This document shows positions 7,569 through 16,212 of a stretch of DNA of 64,000 nt, one piece after another (position 1 is the stretch's first letter; the number at the start of each line of letters is the position of its first letter). The DNA is from Candidatus Mediterraneibacter excrementigallinarum (GTDB lineage: Bacteria; Bacillota; Clostridia; Lachnospirales; Lachnospiraceae), in contig DWVT01000020.1 in assembly GCA_019120075.1 (NCBI GenBank), positions 21,463 through 85,462 on the forward strand, read 5' to 3'. The position numbers and the translations under genes are program-made. The notes beneath the pieces were generated by a model that saw only the letters and a list, made by a program, of their open reading frames with translations, made no database searches and was not told the origin of the DNA.

Positions 7569-9014
7569 TCAGAACCTCCTGCGCCACAGATCCGGTGAAA
7601 ACATCAGAAGGTAAGGGATGATCTCAAGACGTCCCACCAGCATGTCAAAGCTGAAAACAATCTTGGACAGGGGCGAAAACATATGGAAGTTTTCCACCGG
7701 CCCGACTTTTGAGATTCCCGGCCCCACATTGTTTATTGTTGTCAGAACACCGCTGAAAGATGTGGCAAAATCAAAATTATCTATAGATACAATGAGTACG
7801 GATGCAGCCAGTATAAATACATATGCAGCAAAATACACATTGATACCCCGGAGCGTATCCGCTCCCACTCTCTTTCCGTTCAGCTTGATCACTGTCACCG
7901 CATTGGGATGGAGGATCTTTTTGATCTCCTGCCGGATTGATTTGCAAAGAACCACAAATCTGCACACCTTGATACCGCCTCCGGTAGATCCGGCACAGGC
8001 ACCGATGAACATGATCGTCAAAAGGACTGCCTTAGACAATTCCGGCCACAGTTCATAATCCGCCGTATAGAAACCTGTCGTCGTGATCACAGATGCGACC
8101 TGGAACGACGCATAGCGGAATGCATGAAGTACATTTCCGTATATGTTCAGTATATTAACAGTGATTACAGCGATGGATGCCGCGATGACTCCGAGATACG
8201 CCCTCAGTTCTTCGTTTTTCAGAACGCTCTTCCAGTCCTTCATCAGGAGCAGGAAATACAGGTTGAAGTTGACTCCGAACAGGATCATAAACACGGTGAT
8301 CACACCGTCTATGTACGCGCTGTCATAGAAGCTTACGCTTGCATTCCTGTTTGAAAAGCCTCCTGTTCCGGCCGTACTGAATGAATGAACCAGCGCATCG
8401 TACAGATTCATCCCGCCAAACATGAGCAGGATAACTTCCACTGCCGTCAGTGCGAAATACATCCCGTAAAGGATCTTTGCCGTCTCCCTCGCCTTTGGCA
8501 CCAGTTTATCCGCCTCCGGCCCAGGCATCTCCGCCCTCATCAGAGGCATGGAATTCTCATCGTCAAGGGACGTGATCATCATGACAAAAACGAGCACTCC
8601 CATTCCGCCGATCCAGTGTGTAAGGCACCGCCAGAAATTGATCCCCATCGGAAGGCTCTCGATATCCTGAAGGATCGTGGACCCCGTTGTAGTAAATCCT
8701 GATACCGTCTCAAAAAACGCATCAATATAGTTCGGGATACTCCCGGTGATATAAAAGGGCAGCGCTCCGAAAAGGGACCACAGGATCCATGCCAGTCCGA
8801 CGATCACAAAGCCTTCCTTTCCGTAGATCTTGGTATTCTTCGGTCTTTTTCTTCCCAGGATCAGAAAGATAATTCCCAGCACTGCTCCCACGATCAGGAA
8901 GGAAAATCCGCTCTTCTCCCCGTAAATGAGGGAGACGAGGGCAGGGATCAGAAGGACAGCTCCTTCCACCCCCAGCATTTTCCCCAAAATATAAACTGTC
9001 ATTTTCTTATTCAT
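7569..9014 (-). CDS. trkH: TrkH family potassium uptake channel subunit
   Basis: Membrane potassium-translocating subunit, 481 residues with about ten hydrophobic segments, normal for TrkH. Four pore-loop signatures of the SKT superfamily are visible in order: GFTTTGSTIL, AGTGGFSNRN, TTTGFYTADY and NNVGPGISKVGP. Each glycine lies where the selectivity filter sits. GACAGSTGGGIKVCR precedes the third to fourth repeat link, as is typical. It lies 10 bp downstream of trkA on the same strand, so the two subunits are co-expressed. A second, distinct potassium channel subunit is encoded at 42.3-43.6 kb. Confidence 0.95.
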   Translation of the reverse strand: MNKKMTVYILGKMLGVEGAVLLIPALVSLIYGEKSGFSFLIVGAVLGIIFLILGRKRPKNTKIYGKEGFVIVGLAWILWSLFGALPFYITGSIPNYIDAFFETVSGFTTTGSTILQDIESLPMGINFWRCLTHWIGGMGVLVFVMMITSLDDENSMPLMRAEMPGPEADKLVPKARETAKILYGMYFALTAVEVILLMFGGMNLYDALVHSFSTAGTGGFSNRNASVSFYDSAYIDGVITVFMILFGVNFNLYFLLLMKDWKSVLKNEELRAYLGVIAASIAVITVNILNIYGNVLHAFRYASFQVASVITTTGFYTADYELWPELSKAVLLTIMFIGACAGSTGGGIKVCRFVVLCKSIRQEIKKILHPNAVTVIKLNGKRVGADTLRGINVYFAAYVFILAASVLIVSIDNFDFATSFSGVLTTINNVGPGISKVGPVENFHMFSPLSKIVFSFDMLVGRLEIIPYLLMFSPDLWRRRF

Positions 9015-9024
9015 TTTTCTGCAC

Positions 9025-10383
9025 CTACACCAGTATGTCTTCCAAATCTTCTATTCCCTTTTCCATCGTGACAACGATCACACTGTCGCCCACCTGCATA
9101 TAATCATCTCCGCCAGGGATGATGATCTGGTGTTTTCTGGCGATACATGCGATCAGGTTGTTTGACTTCAGGGACAGATCCTTCAGCGGGATCCCCGTGT
9201 ATCGTGTTTCCGACTTGATGATGAACTCCAGTGCTTCCACCTGCTCATCCACCAGCTGATACATGGTCTCTATATTGGCGCTTGCCTGAGAATTTTTTCT
9301 TGCCCTCACATAACTGAGGATTGCGTCTGCCGTTGCCGTCTTCGCGGAAACAATACTGTCAATCCCGAAATCTTCCACCATGCGGGCGCGCCTGTCCTCA
9401 TTGACCTTTGTTATGATCTTGTCGATTCCCTGACTCTTCGCAAAGAGCGCAGTAATGATATTTTCCTCGTCCATTCCGGTCAGAGCCACAAACGCATCTG
9501 CCTCGTCCACGCCCTCTTCGATGAGCAGGTCATGATCCGTCGCATCGCCGTTGATGATCGTAGCCTTCGGAAGGAGTTCGCACAGCTCCTCGCATCGCGC
9601 CTCATCTCTCTCAATGATCTTCACCTGCATCCCCAGAGAACAAAGCTGAACAGAAAGATAATAGGCAACCCTTCCGCCTCCGCAGATAATGACTTTTCTG
9701 ATCTTATCCTTGTGTTTTCCGAGGACCTTGAAGAACAGCTCCACTTCTCTGTGTGAAGCGGCGATATGTAAGCGGTCACCTTCCCGTATCACATAATCTC
9801 CATCCGGAATAAGGACCTCATCGCAGTGCTCCACCGCACAGACAAGAATCTTGATCTGGAATCTGTTGTACATATCAGCAAGAGACATTCCTACAAGCTG
9901 GCTGTCTTTTATGATCGGAAATTCGATCAGTTCCACTCTTCCCTTTACAAATGTCTCGATCTTGCTCGCATCCGGAAACAGCAGCAGCCTGCTGATCTCA
10001 TCCGCCACGATCAGTTCCGGATTAACCGCCATGCTCAGATGAAGGTCTTCCTTCAGAAGACCGATCTGGTGGTAGTAGACCGGATTTCTCACCCGGGCGA
10101 TCGTATGTCTCGCCCCCAGCCGCCTGGCGATCAGACAGCTCAGCATGTTGCACTCGTCAGCTGACGTACAGGCGATCACAAGATCCGCGTGGGGAACATC
10201 CGCCTGCTTCTGCACATCCGCGCTCGCACCGTCTCCGGTCACACATGCAATATCCAGCCGGTCCACGGCAAAGCGCATCTTCTTTTCATTATTATCGATC
10301 ATCACTACATCATAGTTCTCGACGGAAAGCTGTTTTGCAAGTTTGTATCCCACTTTTCCGTTCCCAATAATAACAATTTTCAT
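9025..10383 (-). CDS. trkA: Trk system potassium transporter regulatory subunit TrkA
   Basis: Cytoplasmic gating ring subunit, 452 residues with two tandem RCK units. The first Rossmann motif is IIGNGKVGYKLAKQL at the N-terminus and the second is ICGGGRVAYYLSVQL near residue 230. Each is followed by an acidic ribose-binding strand (MIDNNEKK, IIERDEAR) and a C-terminal RCK_C domain, for example GVPLKDL-like turns around residues 150 and 395. NAD(H) or ATP binding controls TrkH. The start at 10383 follows the ribosome site AGGGAA. Upstream lies an 855-bp gap dominated by repeat elements A and B. Confidence 0.95.
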   Translation of the reverse strand: MKIVIIGNGKVGYKLAKQLSVENYDVVMIDNNEKKMRFAVDRLDIACVTGDGASADVQKQADVPHADLVIACTSADECNMLSCLIARRLGARHTIARVRNPVYYHQIGLLKEDLHLSMAVNPELIVADEISRLLLFPDASKIETFVKGRVELIEFPIIKDSQLVGMSLADMYNRFQIKILVCAVEHCDEVLIPDGDYVIREGDRLHIAASHREVELFFKVLGKHKDKIRKVIICGGGRVAYYLSVQLCSLGMQVKIIERDEARCEELCELLPKATIINGDATDHDLLIEEGVDEADAFVALTGMDEENIITALFAKSQGIDKIITKVNEDRRARMVEDFGIDSIVSAKTATADAILSYVRARKNSQASANIETMYQLVDEQVEALEFIIKSETRYTGIPLKDLSLKSNNLIACIARKHQIIIPGGDDYMQVGDSVIVVTMEKGIEDLEDILV

Positions 10384-10497
10384 TTTCTTTTCCCTCTGTA
10401 AAATTATTATTGAAAATCCTCCTGCTTACGCAGCAGAGCAATTATAGCACCTTTAATTCTAAAGTACAATAATCTTAGCGCTTTCTTTACACTGGGG

Positions 10498-10785
10498 AAA
10501 TCTGGCGGGGTGAGAGAGAGTTTCTGCAGGCGGTTCTGCCGTCAGGAGGGATTTTCTGCGCCAGGAGGATAGGGGGTCCGCCGGAGGTGTGTGTCGCCTG
10601 CGGACCCGCTCCCGCTCGGAAAACAACGCAGCGGTACGTAGGCGCGCAAAGGACGCGCGCCAAGTGCCGGCGTTGTTTTACGGTCCTTGGCTGACACACA
10701 CCTCCGGCTGCTGTATTCCCTGCGCTGACAGATCCGAAGACGGCAGGGACGCGCGGGGAAGGTTTTCTCTCACTCCGACAGATTT
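10498..10785 (-). repeat. Dispersed structured element, copy A (core 10576-10708) with extended outer helix
   Basis: The core reads on the minus strand. P1 is a 16-bp perfect helix (10693-10708 with 10580-10595), P2 is 10 bp (10670-10679 with 10620-10629), and P3 is 7 bp (10655-10661 with 10641-10647). The GNRA loop GGGA is at 10613-10610, closed by GC on both sides, and the 3' tail GGCGGAC is at 10582-10576. Outside the core, 10498-10516 can pair with 10767-10785 (17 of 19 plus one G-U), and 10537-10543 with 10739-10745, giving a much larger fold than other copies. A short ORF can be drawn across it but has no protein-like features. The gap from 10384 to 11239 holds only copies A and B and one further hairpin. 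Confidence 0.8.
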
Positions 10786-10942
10786 TTTTAGGGGGCGGTA
10801 GGGAGGACGCGCCCGGGCGGGCGCTGCTCCCTGGGGAATGAGAAAACAGAGAGAGGAACTGCAAAAAGGGAACGGGATTTTCGTGACCGCCGTCCGGGGA
10901 TCGCCAAGGCTCCCCCTGATTTAATAAGTGAGTACATTAAAA

Positions 10943-11045
10943 AAGTGAGTGTGTCAAAAAAAAGAGCGCACCAAAAGCGGGAGCGTTTCTGGCTGCATGA
11001 GTTTTTACCTCATACGGCCGGAATCGTTCCCGCTTCTCCTCACTT
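10943..11045. repeat. Long imperfect hairpin between elements A and B
   Basis: Arms 10975-11001 and 11009-11035 form about 27 positions with 22 or more Watson-Crick pairs and three G-U pairs (plus-strand reading), around the 7-nt loop TTTTTAC. An outer pair, AAGTGAG (10943-10949) with CTCACTT (11039-11045), extends it. The sequence does not carry the P2/P3/GNRA core of the dispersed family. It could be a terminator region or a different structured element. Confidence 0.55.
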
Positions 11046-11083
11046 CATATTTCTGGAAATTGCCGGGGAAGGGATCTGCCCAA

Positions 11084-11216
11084 CCGGGTGTGTATACTGA
11101 TCGAAGGCTGTAGAACAGCGCCGGCACTTAGAACGCGTCCTTTACGCTCTTATGTGTCCGCTGCGCTGTTCTCCAGGCGCAAGCGTGCCTGCGATCAGTA
11201 TATACACCCGGCGGAC
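11084..11216 (+). repeat. Dispersed structured element, copy B
   Basis: P1 is 20 bp (11084-11103 with 11192-11211), 19 Watson-Crick and one G-U. P2 GAACAGCGC/GCGCTGTTC is at 11113-11121 with 11163-11171. The P3 loop is GTCCTTT. The GNRA loop GCAA at 11179-11182 is closed by GC/GC and an outer CAGG/CCTG. The 3' tail is GGCGGAC. It sits 24 bp beyond the stop of the EF-G paralogue, in antisense to it. Confidence 0.85.
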
Positions 11217-11239
11217 GCATCCCTCTCCCCGCCAGTTTC

Positions 11240-13315
11240 TTAATTCTCCTCTGCTCTCGCCGCGATTTCTTTCTCCTGTACATCAGACGGTGCCTGCTCA
11301 TAGCGCGCAAACGTATACTCATAGGTTCCCCGTCCGCCTGTCATGGAGCGCAGTGTAGTACAGTATCCGAACAGACCTGTCATCGGAATGTCCGCCTCGA
11401 TCACCTGTTTTCCTCCCGCGATCGGATTCATGCCCAGCACACGTCCGCGCCGCTTATTAAGATCTCCCATCACATCCCCGGTATAATCGTCCGGAACTGT
11501 GACCTTAAGAGAAGCGATAGGCTCAAGAAGTACCGGAGAAGCCTCCATAAACCCTTTCTTGAATGCCTGGATCGTAGCAGTCTTGAATGCCATCTCAGAA
11601 GAATCCACCGGATGATAGGATCCATCGTACAGGATCGCCTTTACGCCGACTACCGGATATCCGGCGAGAGGCCCCTTCACAACGGATTCCTGAAGTCCTT
11701 TTTCCACAGCCGGGAAATAGTTCTTTGGAACCGCACCGCCGACAACGCACTCTTCAAATACATACGGCGTCTCCAGATTCCCGGACGGCTCGAATTTCAT
11801 CTTGACATGACCATACTGTCCGTGTCCTCCGGTCTGTTTCTTATACTTCATATCCACGTCTGAATTCTTGCGGATAGTCTCACGGAACGCCACCTTCGGT
11901 GTGGACAGTGTGATCTCCACTTTATATCTGGCTGCCAGCTTGCTGGCTGTGATCTCAAGATGCTGATCTCCCATACCATACAGGAGACTCTGTCTGTTCT
12001 CACTGTCATTTACCACTTTCAGCGTGACATCTTCCGCAGTCATCCTAGCGAGTGCCTGAGAAACCTTGTCCTCATCACCTTTCTTGTTGACCGTGTATTT
12101 CATATATGTATATGGCACAGAATAGTCTGTCTTCGCATAAGTCACCTGAGTCGCCTTGGTGGACAGCGTATCGCCGGTACGTGTGTTGGAAAGCTTGGCG
12201 ATGGCACCAATATCACCCGCAAACAGTTCGGAAACCTCTGAAGGCTTGTTTCCGCACATGGTATACAGTTTGCCCGGCTTCTCCTCTGATTCGGTATTTG
12301 TATTGTAGAGTACATCATCCCCTTTGAGCACACCGGAGCATACCTTTATAAAGGAATATTTTCCGATGAACGGATCCACCATCGTCTTAAACACATATGC
12401 GCTCTTTGCCTTTGAGAAGTCATAGTTTGCTTCAAAAATATCATTTGTCGTGCGGTTGATTCCCGCGCAGCTCCTCTTGTCCGGGCTCGGGAAGAATCTC
12501 ACGATATCTGACAGAAGGTTTGCAACACCCTGTGCCTGGATATTAGAACCCATTGCCACCGGAACGATATCTCCGTCCATAACCTCTGTACGCATCGCCG
12601 CGCGGATTTCTTCGATAGAGAATTCCTCGCCGTTAAAGTAACGTTCCATGAACTCCTCGCTTGTCTCCGCAACAGCTTCCATCAGTGAATCTCTCAGGAT
12701 CTCCAGATTCGGTTTACAGTAATCCGGGATCTCGCACTCTTCTCTCTGTCCGATCCCTGTGTATCTTCTTCCCGCGTTCTTAATGACATTGATGTATCCG
12801 ACAAGCTTCTCATTCTCACGGATTGGCTGGAAATGAGGCGCGATCTTCTTGCCGTATCTCGCGGTCAGGTCCTCCACTACCTGGCGGAAACTTGCATCGT
12901 CCACGTCCATCTCTGTGACATATACCATTCTCGGAAGATTGTATTTGTCGCAGAGTTCCCATGCTTTCTCTGTTCCCACCTGTACGCCGGCCTTACCGGA
13001 AACCACGATGACTGCAGCGTCCGCAGCGCTCACCGCTTCCTCCACCTCACCGACGAAATCAAAGTATCCCGGGGTATCCAGTATATTGATCTTTGCTTTC
13101 TCCCACTCAATAGGGATCAGGCTTGTGCTGATTGAAAATCCACGTTTCTGCTCCTCTTTATCAAAATCGCTGACCGTATTAGATTCCGAAATCTTTCCCA
13201 TACGGTTTGTAGCCCCCGATACATACAGCATCGCCTCGACAAGACTCGTCTTGCCGCTTCCGCCGTGTCCGAGCAGGACCACGTTCCTAATTTCGTCTGT
13301 TCTGTAAACCTTCAT
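11240..13315 (-). CDS. Elongation factor G paralogue (EF-G2-like GTPase)
   Basis: Translational GTPase of 691 residues counted from the ATG at 13315 (MKVYRTDEIRNVVLLG), which has an AAGGAGG ribosome site; an in-frame ATG at 13372 lacks one. The G1 loop is GHGGSGKTS (residues 16-24) instead of the AHIDAGKT of housekeeping EF-G. G3 is DTPGYFDF. G4 is TEMD, departing from NKMD. Domain IV/V signatures such as GGHGQYGHV and EPIASLKVTVPDDYTGDVMGDL are present. These departures place it in the divergent EF-G2-like subfamily rather than essential fusA. EF-G2 proteins elsewhere may act in stress or ribosome recycling, but the role here is unknown. The gene is a single transcription unit. Confidence 0.9.
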   Translation of the reverse strand: MKVYRTDEIRNVVLLGHGGSGKTSLVEAMLYVSGATNRMGKISESNTVSDFDKEEQKRGFSISTSLIPIEWEKAKINILDTPGYFDFVGEVEEAVSAADAAVIVVSGKAGVQVGTEKAWELCDKYNLPRMVYVTEMDVDDASFRQVVEDLTARYGKKIAPHFQPIRENEKLVGYINVIKNAGRRYTGIGQREECEIPDYCKPNLEILRDSLMEAVAETSEEFMERYFNGEEFSIEEIRAAMRTEVMDGDIVPVAMGSNIQAQGVANLLSDIVRFFPSPDKRSCAGINRTTNDIFEANYDFSKAKSAYVFKTMVDPFIGKYSFIKVCSGVLKGDDVLYNTNTESEEKPGKLYTMCGNKPSEVSELFAGDIGAIAKLSNTRTGDTLSTKATQVTYAKTDYSVPYTYMKYTVNKKGDEDKVSQALARMTAEDVTLKVVNDSENRQSLLYGMGDQHLEITASKLAARYKVEITLSTPKVAFRETIRKNSDVDMKYKKQTGGHGQYGHVKMKFEPSGNLETPYVFEECVVGGAVPKNYFPAVEKGLQESVVKGPLAGYPVVGVKAILYDGSYHPVDSSEMAFKTATIQAFKKGFMEASPVLLEPIASLKVTVPDDYTGDVMGDLNKRRGRVLGMNPIAGGKQVIEADIPMTGLFGYCTTLRSMTGGRGTYEYTFARYEQAPSDVQEKEIAARAEEN

Positions 13316-13446
13316 GCTGCTGCCTCCTTGTATAGTTATTGTGCACACTCTCTTTCTTACACAGTCATGCACGCTATGGATATATTGTACTAAAACTTTG
13401 CTGTAAATACAACTATTTTATTCATTTTTCACATATTCAGAAAGAG

Positions 13447-13475
13447 TTTACTTTTATAGAGCAACGTGTTAAAAT
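13447..13475 (+). promoter_or_regulatory. tyrA-aroA promoter
   Basis: -35 TTTACT (13447-13452), 17-bp spacer, -10 TAAAAT (13470-13475). It lies about 105 bp upstream of tyrA and leaves room for a transcribed leader. Confidence 0.55.
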
Positions 13476-13482
13476 GTTTCTA

Positions 13483-13547
13483 TGTGTGCAGTTCCATGCT
13501 TCTGACAGTTCCGGCGCTCTTTTGCGCAGGGACAGGGCATGTACACA
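13483..13547 (+). promoter_or_regulatory. Structured leader upstream of tyrA
   Basis: Nested pairings can form: TGTG/CACA at the ends, CATGC/GCATG, GTTCC/GGGAC, and an inner CGC/GCG around TCTTTT. Together these make an imperfect hairpin covering most of the leader. No T-box specifier region or known riboswitch core was recognised. It may modulate expression of the aromatic operon, or may be incidental. Confidence 0.35.
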
Positions 13548-13580
13548 GATCATATAAAATAATGAAAGGATCATACATCT

Positions 13581-14678
13581 ATGGCTTCAGCAAAAATAGG
13601 CTTTATCGGACTCGGGCTCATCGGCGGTTCCATCGCGAAAGCGATCCGCAGATATTACCCGGATTATCAGATCATCGCCTTTGACAAAAACAGAGAGACT
13701 CTTGCCCTTGCCGTGCAGGAGGGAACGATCCATATCTCCTGTTCCTCCATTGACGATAATTTCCGGGGATGCGCTTACATTTTTCTGTGCGCTCCGGTTT
13801 CCTATAACACTGCGTACCTGGCGCAGCTCAAAGAACTTGTAGATCCGGACTGCCTCCTCACTGATGTGGGGAGTGTCAAGACTTCCATCCACGAGGAGGT
13901 CACTGCCCTGGGAATGGAGAGAAACTTTATCGGCGGTCATCCCATGGCGGGATCGGAAAAGAGCGGGTTTGCCAATTCCAAGGCTCACCTGATCGAGAAC
14001 GCTTATTATATCCTCACTCCCACTTCAAAAGTAGCGGAAGAAAAGGTTGCTGCCTACCGGGATTTTGTGGCATCTTTGAAGGCTCTTCCGGTCATCCTTG
14101 ACTATCGGGAGCACGACCGGATCACCGGGACCATCAGCCATCTCCCCCACATCATCGCTTCCACGCTTGTGAACTTTGTACACGATACAGATTCCAGGGA
14201 TGAGCTGATGAAAGCGCTGGCCGCCGGGGGATTCAAGGACATCACGAGGATCGCTTCTTCCTCTCCTGTCATGTGGCAGCAGATCTGTCTGAAGAACGGG
14301 AAAAATATCTCTTCCATCCTTGGACAATACATCGAGGCACTGAACCGGGCGAAACAACTTGTCGACTCCGCGGACGAGGAGGAACTCTACAGCATGTTCG
14401 AATCCTCAAAGGATTACCGGGATTCCATGCCAAACAGTTCCGCAGGTCCCATCAAAAAACAGTTTGCCCTGTACTGCGACATCATTGACGAGGCGGGAGG
14501 AATCGCTACTATCGCCACCATACTTGCAAGCAATAATATCAATATCAAGAATATCGGCATTGTACACAACAGAGAATTTGAGGAAGGAGTTCTCCGCATC
14601 GAGTTCTACGATGAAGAATCATCTTCCAAAGCAACAGCACTGCTCCAGAAATATCATTATATCGTATATGAAGTTTAA
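13581..14678 (+). CDS. tyrA: Prephenate dehydrogenase with ACT domain
   Basis: Oxidative decarboxylation of prephenate to 4-hydroxyphenylpyruvate, the tyrosine branch of aromatic synthesis. The protein has 365 residues. The Rossmann motif GFIGLGLIGGSIAKAI is at residues 6-21. The substrate loop GGHPMAGSEKSG is near 113-124, and HDRITGTISHLPHI carries the catalytic-region histidine near 180. The last 70 residues (GIATIATILASNNINIKNIGI) form an ACT domain, expected to bind tyrosine for feedback control. The start follows GAAAGGAT. It leads a two-gene unit with aroA, whose start lies 48 bp downstream. Confidence 0.95.
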   Translation: MASAKIGFIGLGLIGGSIAKAIRRYYPDYQIIAFDKNRETLALAVQEGTIHISCSSIDDNFRGCAYIFLCAPVSYNTAYLAQLKELVDPDCLLTDVGSVKTSIHEEVTALGMERNFIGGHPMAGSEKSGFANSKAHLIENAYYILTPTSKVAEEKVAAYRDFVASLKALPVILDYREHDRITGTISHLPHIIASTLVNFVHDTDSRDELMKALAAGGFKDITRIASSSPVMWQQICLKNGKNISSILGQYIEALNRAKQLVDSADEEELYSMFESSKDYRDSMPNSSAGPIKKQFALYCDIIDEAGGIATIATILASNNINIKNIGIVHNREFEEGVLRIEFYDEESSSKATALLQKYHYIVYEV

Positions 14679-14726
14679 CGAGTTGTGCAGGATCATTTAA
14701 ATCAGAGAGAAAGAAGGATTATTACA

Positions 14727-16019
14727 ATGGAATTATGCAGTATCAGCGGATTAAGAGGAAAGGTCACTGTGCCGGGAGACAAATCCATCTCCCACCGGAG
14801 TGTCATGTTCGGCTCTATTGCACAGGGTACTACAGAAATCCACCATTTTCTGAATGGCGCAGACTGTCTCGCCACCATCCGCTGCTTTCGGACAATGGGC
14901 ATTGATATAGAAGAAAACGGCTCTGCTGTCATCGTACACGGGAAAGGACTCCACGGGCTCTCAGCTCCGGACCATATCCTGGATGTAGGTAACAGCGGTA
15001 CCACAACCCGTCTGCTCTCCGGTATCCTGGCCGGACAGCCTTTCGACTCCAAACTGTCCGGAGACGAATCACTCAACTCGCGTCCCATGAAGCGGATCAT
15101 GACTCCCCTCACTCAGATGGGCGCAAATATCTCCAGCATCCTGAGGAATGACTGTGCCCCGCTCTATATCACGCCGGGCAGACTCCACGGGATCCACTAC
15201 GATTCACCGGTGGCATCAGCTCAGGTTAAATCCTGCGTTCTGCTGGCAGGGCTTTACGCAGAAGGTGAAACTTCTGTCACAGAGCCTTCCCTCTCCAGAA
15301 ACCATACTGAACTTATGCTCAAAGAATTCGGCGCGGACATCCGCTCTACTTTTGAGATCGGCAGCACCCGGGCAACGGCTTCCATCCGCCCCGGAAATGA
15401 ACTGTACGGGCAGAAACTTACCGTTCCCGGGGATATCTCCTCCGCCGCTTATTTCATCGCGGCAGGACTGATCGTTCCGGATTCCGAGATCCTGATCCGG
15501 GGAGTCGGGATCAACCCCACCCGCGCAGGCATCCTCAAAGTGTGCGAGGACATGGGCGGGGATATCACCCTGCTGAACGAACGGACGGAAGGCGGAGAGA
15601 AAATCGCCGACATCCTTGTCCGCACCAGCCAGCTGCACGGCATCCGGATCGAAGGGGATATCATCCCCACCCTGATCGACGAGATTCCGATCATCGCTGT
15701 CATGGCAGCCGCGGCGGAGGGAACCACTGTCATCAAAGACGCCGCGGAACTCAAAGTGAAAGAGACCGACCGGATCGAGACCGTCACCGACAACCTGAAG
15801 GCAATGGGATGCAAAGTGACCCCTACCGACGACGGCATGATCATCACCGGAGGAACGCCTCTGAAAGGCGCGAATATCCACACACTTCTCGATCACCGCA
15901 TTGCTATGGCGTTCAGCATCGCCGCACTCATCGCAGAAGGGAATACAAAAATCCTGGACAGCAAATGCATCGAGGTGTCTTATCCGGATTTCTACGACAC
16001 CTTTGAGCAACTGCTGTAA
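14727..16019 (+). CDS. aroA: 3-phosphoshikimate 1-carboxyvinyltransferase (EPSP synthase)
   Basis: Joins phosphoenolpyruvate to shikimate 3-phosphate, the sixth shikimate-pathway step. The protein is 430 residues from the ATG at 14727 (MELCSISGLRGKVTVPGDKS), with an AAGGA ribosome site; the in-frame upstream ATG at 14685 lacks one. Hallmarks are GDKSISHRSVMFGS, the PEP-binding loop DVGNSGTTTRLLSGIL, SRPMKRI and the catalytic KETDRIETV. The last codons run into repeat element C, 52 bp downstream. The other aro genes are not in the window. Confidence 0.97.
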   Translation: MELCSISGLRGKVTVPGDKSISHRSVMFGSIAQGTTEIHHFLNGADCLATIRCFRTMGIDIEENGSAVIVHGKGLHGLSAPDHILDVGNSGTTTRLLSGILAGQPFDSKLSGDESLNSRPMKRIMTPLTQMGANISSILRNDCAPLYITPGRLHGIHYDSPVASAQVKSCVLLAGLYAEGETSVTEPSLSRNHTELMLKEFGADIRSTFEIGSTRATASIRPGNELYGQKLTVPGDISSAAYFIAAGLIVPDSEILIRGVGINPTRAGILKVCEDMGGDITLLNERTEGGEKIADILVRTSQLHGIRIEGDIIPTLIDEIPIIAVMAAAAEGTTVIKDAAELKVKETDRIETVTDNLKAMGCKVTPTDDGMIITGGTPLKGANIHTLLDHRIAMAFSIAALIAEGNTKILDSKCIEVSYPDFYDTFEQLL

Positions 16020-16071
16020 AAATTTTAAAAACGTATTCGTGCAGAGAGTCTGCCGGAGTGAGGACGGACCA

Positions 16072-16206
16072 GCCGGAGGGGATGTGTTGCCAGAAAGCTG
16101 TAGAACGGCGCCGGCACTTGGAGCGCGTTCTGTGCGCTCCTATGTACCGCTGCGCCGTTCTCCAAGCGAGAGCGGGCTTGATGGCAATACATCCCCTCCG
16201 GCGGAC
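16072..16206 (+). repeat. Dispersed structured element, copy C
   Basis: P1 is 21 bp (16072-16092 with 16182-16202) with one G-U. P2 GAACGGCGC/GCGCCGTTC is at 16103-16111 with 16152-16160. P3 GGAGCGC/GCGCTCC encloses the loop GTTCTGT. The GNRA loop GAGA at 16168-16171 is closed by GC/GC. The tail is GGCGGAC. An additional 10-bp outer helix, 16054-16063 with 16211-16220, passes over the stop codon of folBK. It sits in the convergent gap between aroA and folBK and may terminate both. Confidence 0.87.
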
Positions 16207-16212
16207 GCCCCC

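Noticed and set aside
10487-10864. A 125-codon open frame across repeat copy A
   Set aside because: It is made of the structured element, is rich in Pro/Arg and has no ribosome site or protein-like features.
10384-11239. Insertion sequence or CRISPR array in the repeat-rich gap
   Set aside because: There is no transposase gene, no regular direct-repeat/spacer pattern and no clear target duplication; the signal is hairpin elements.
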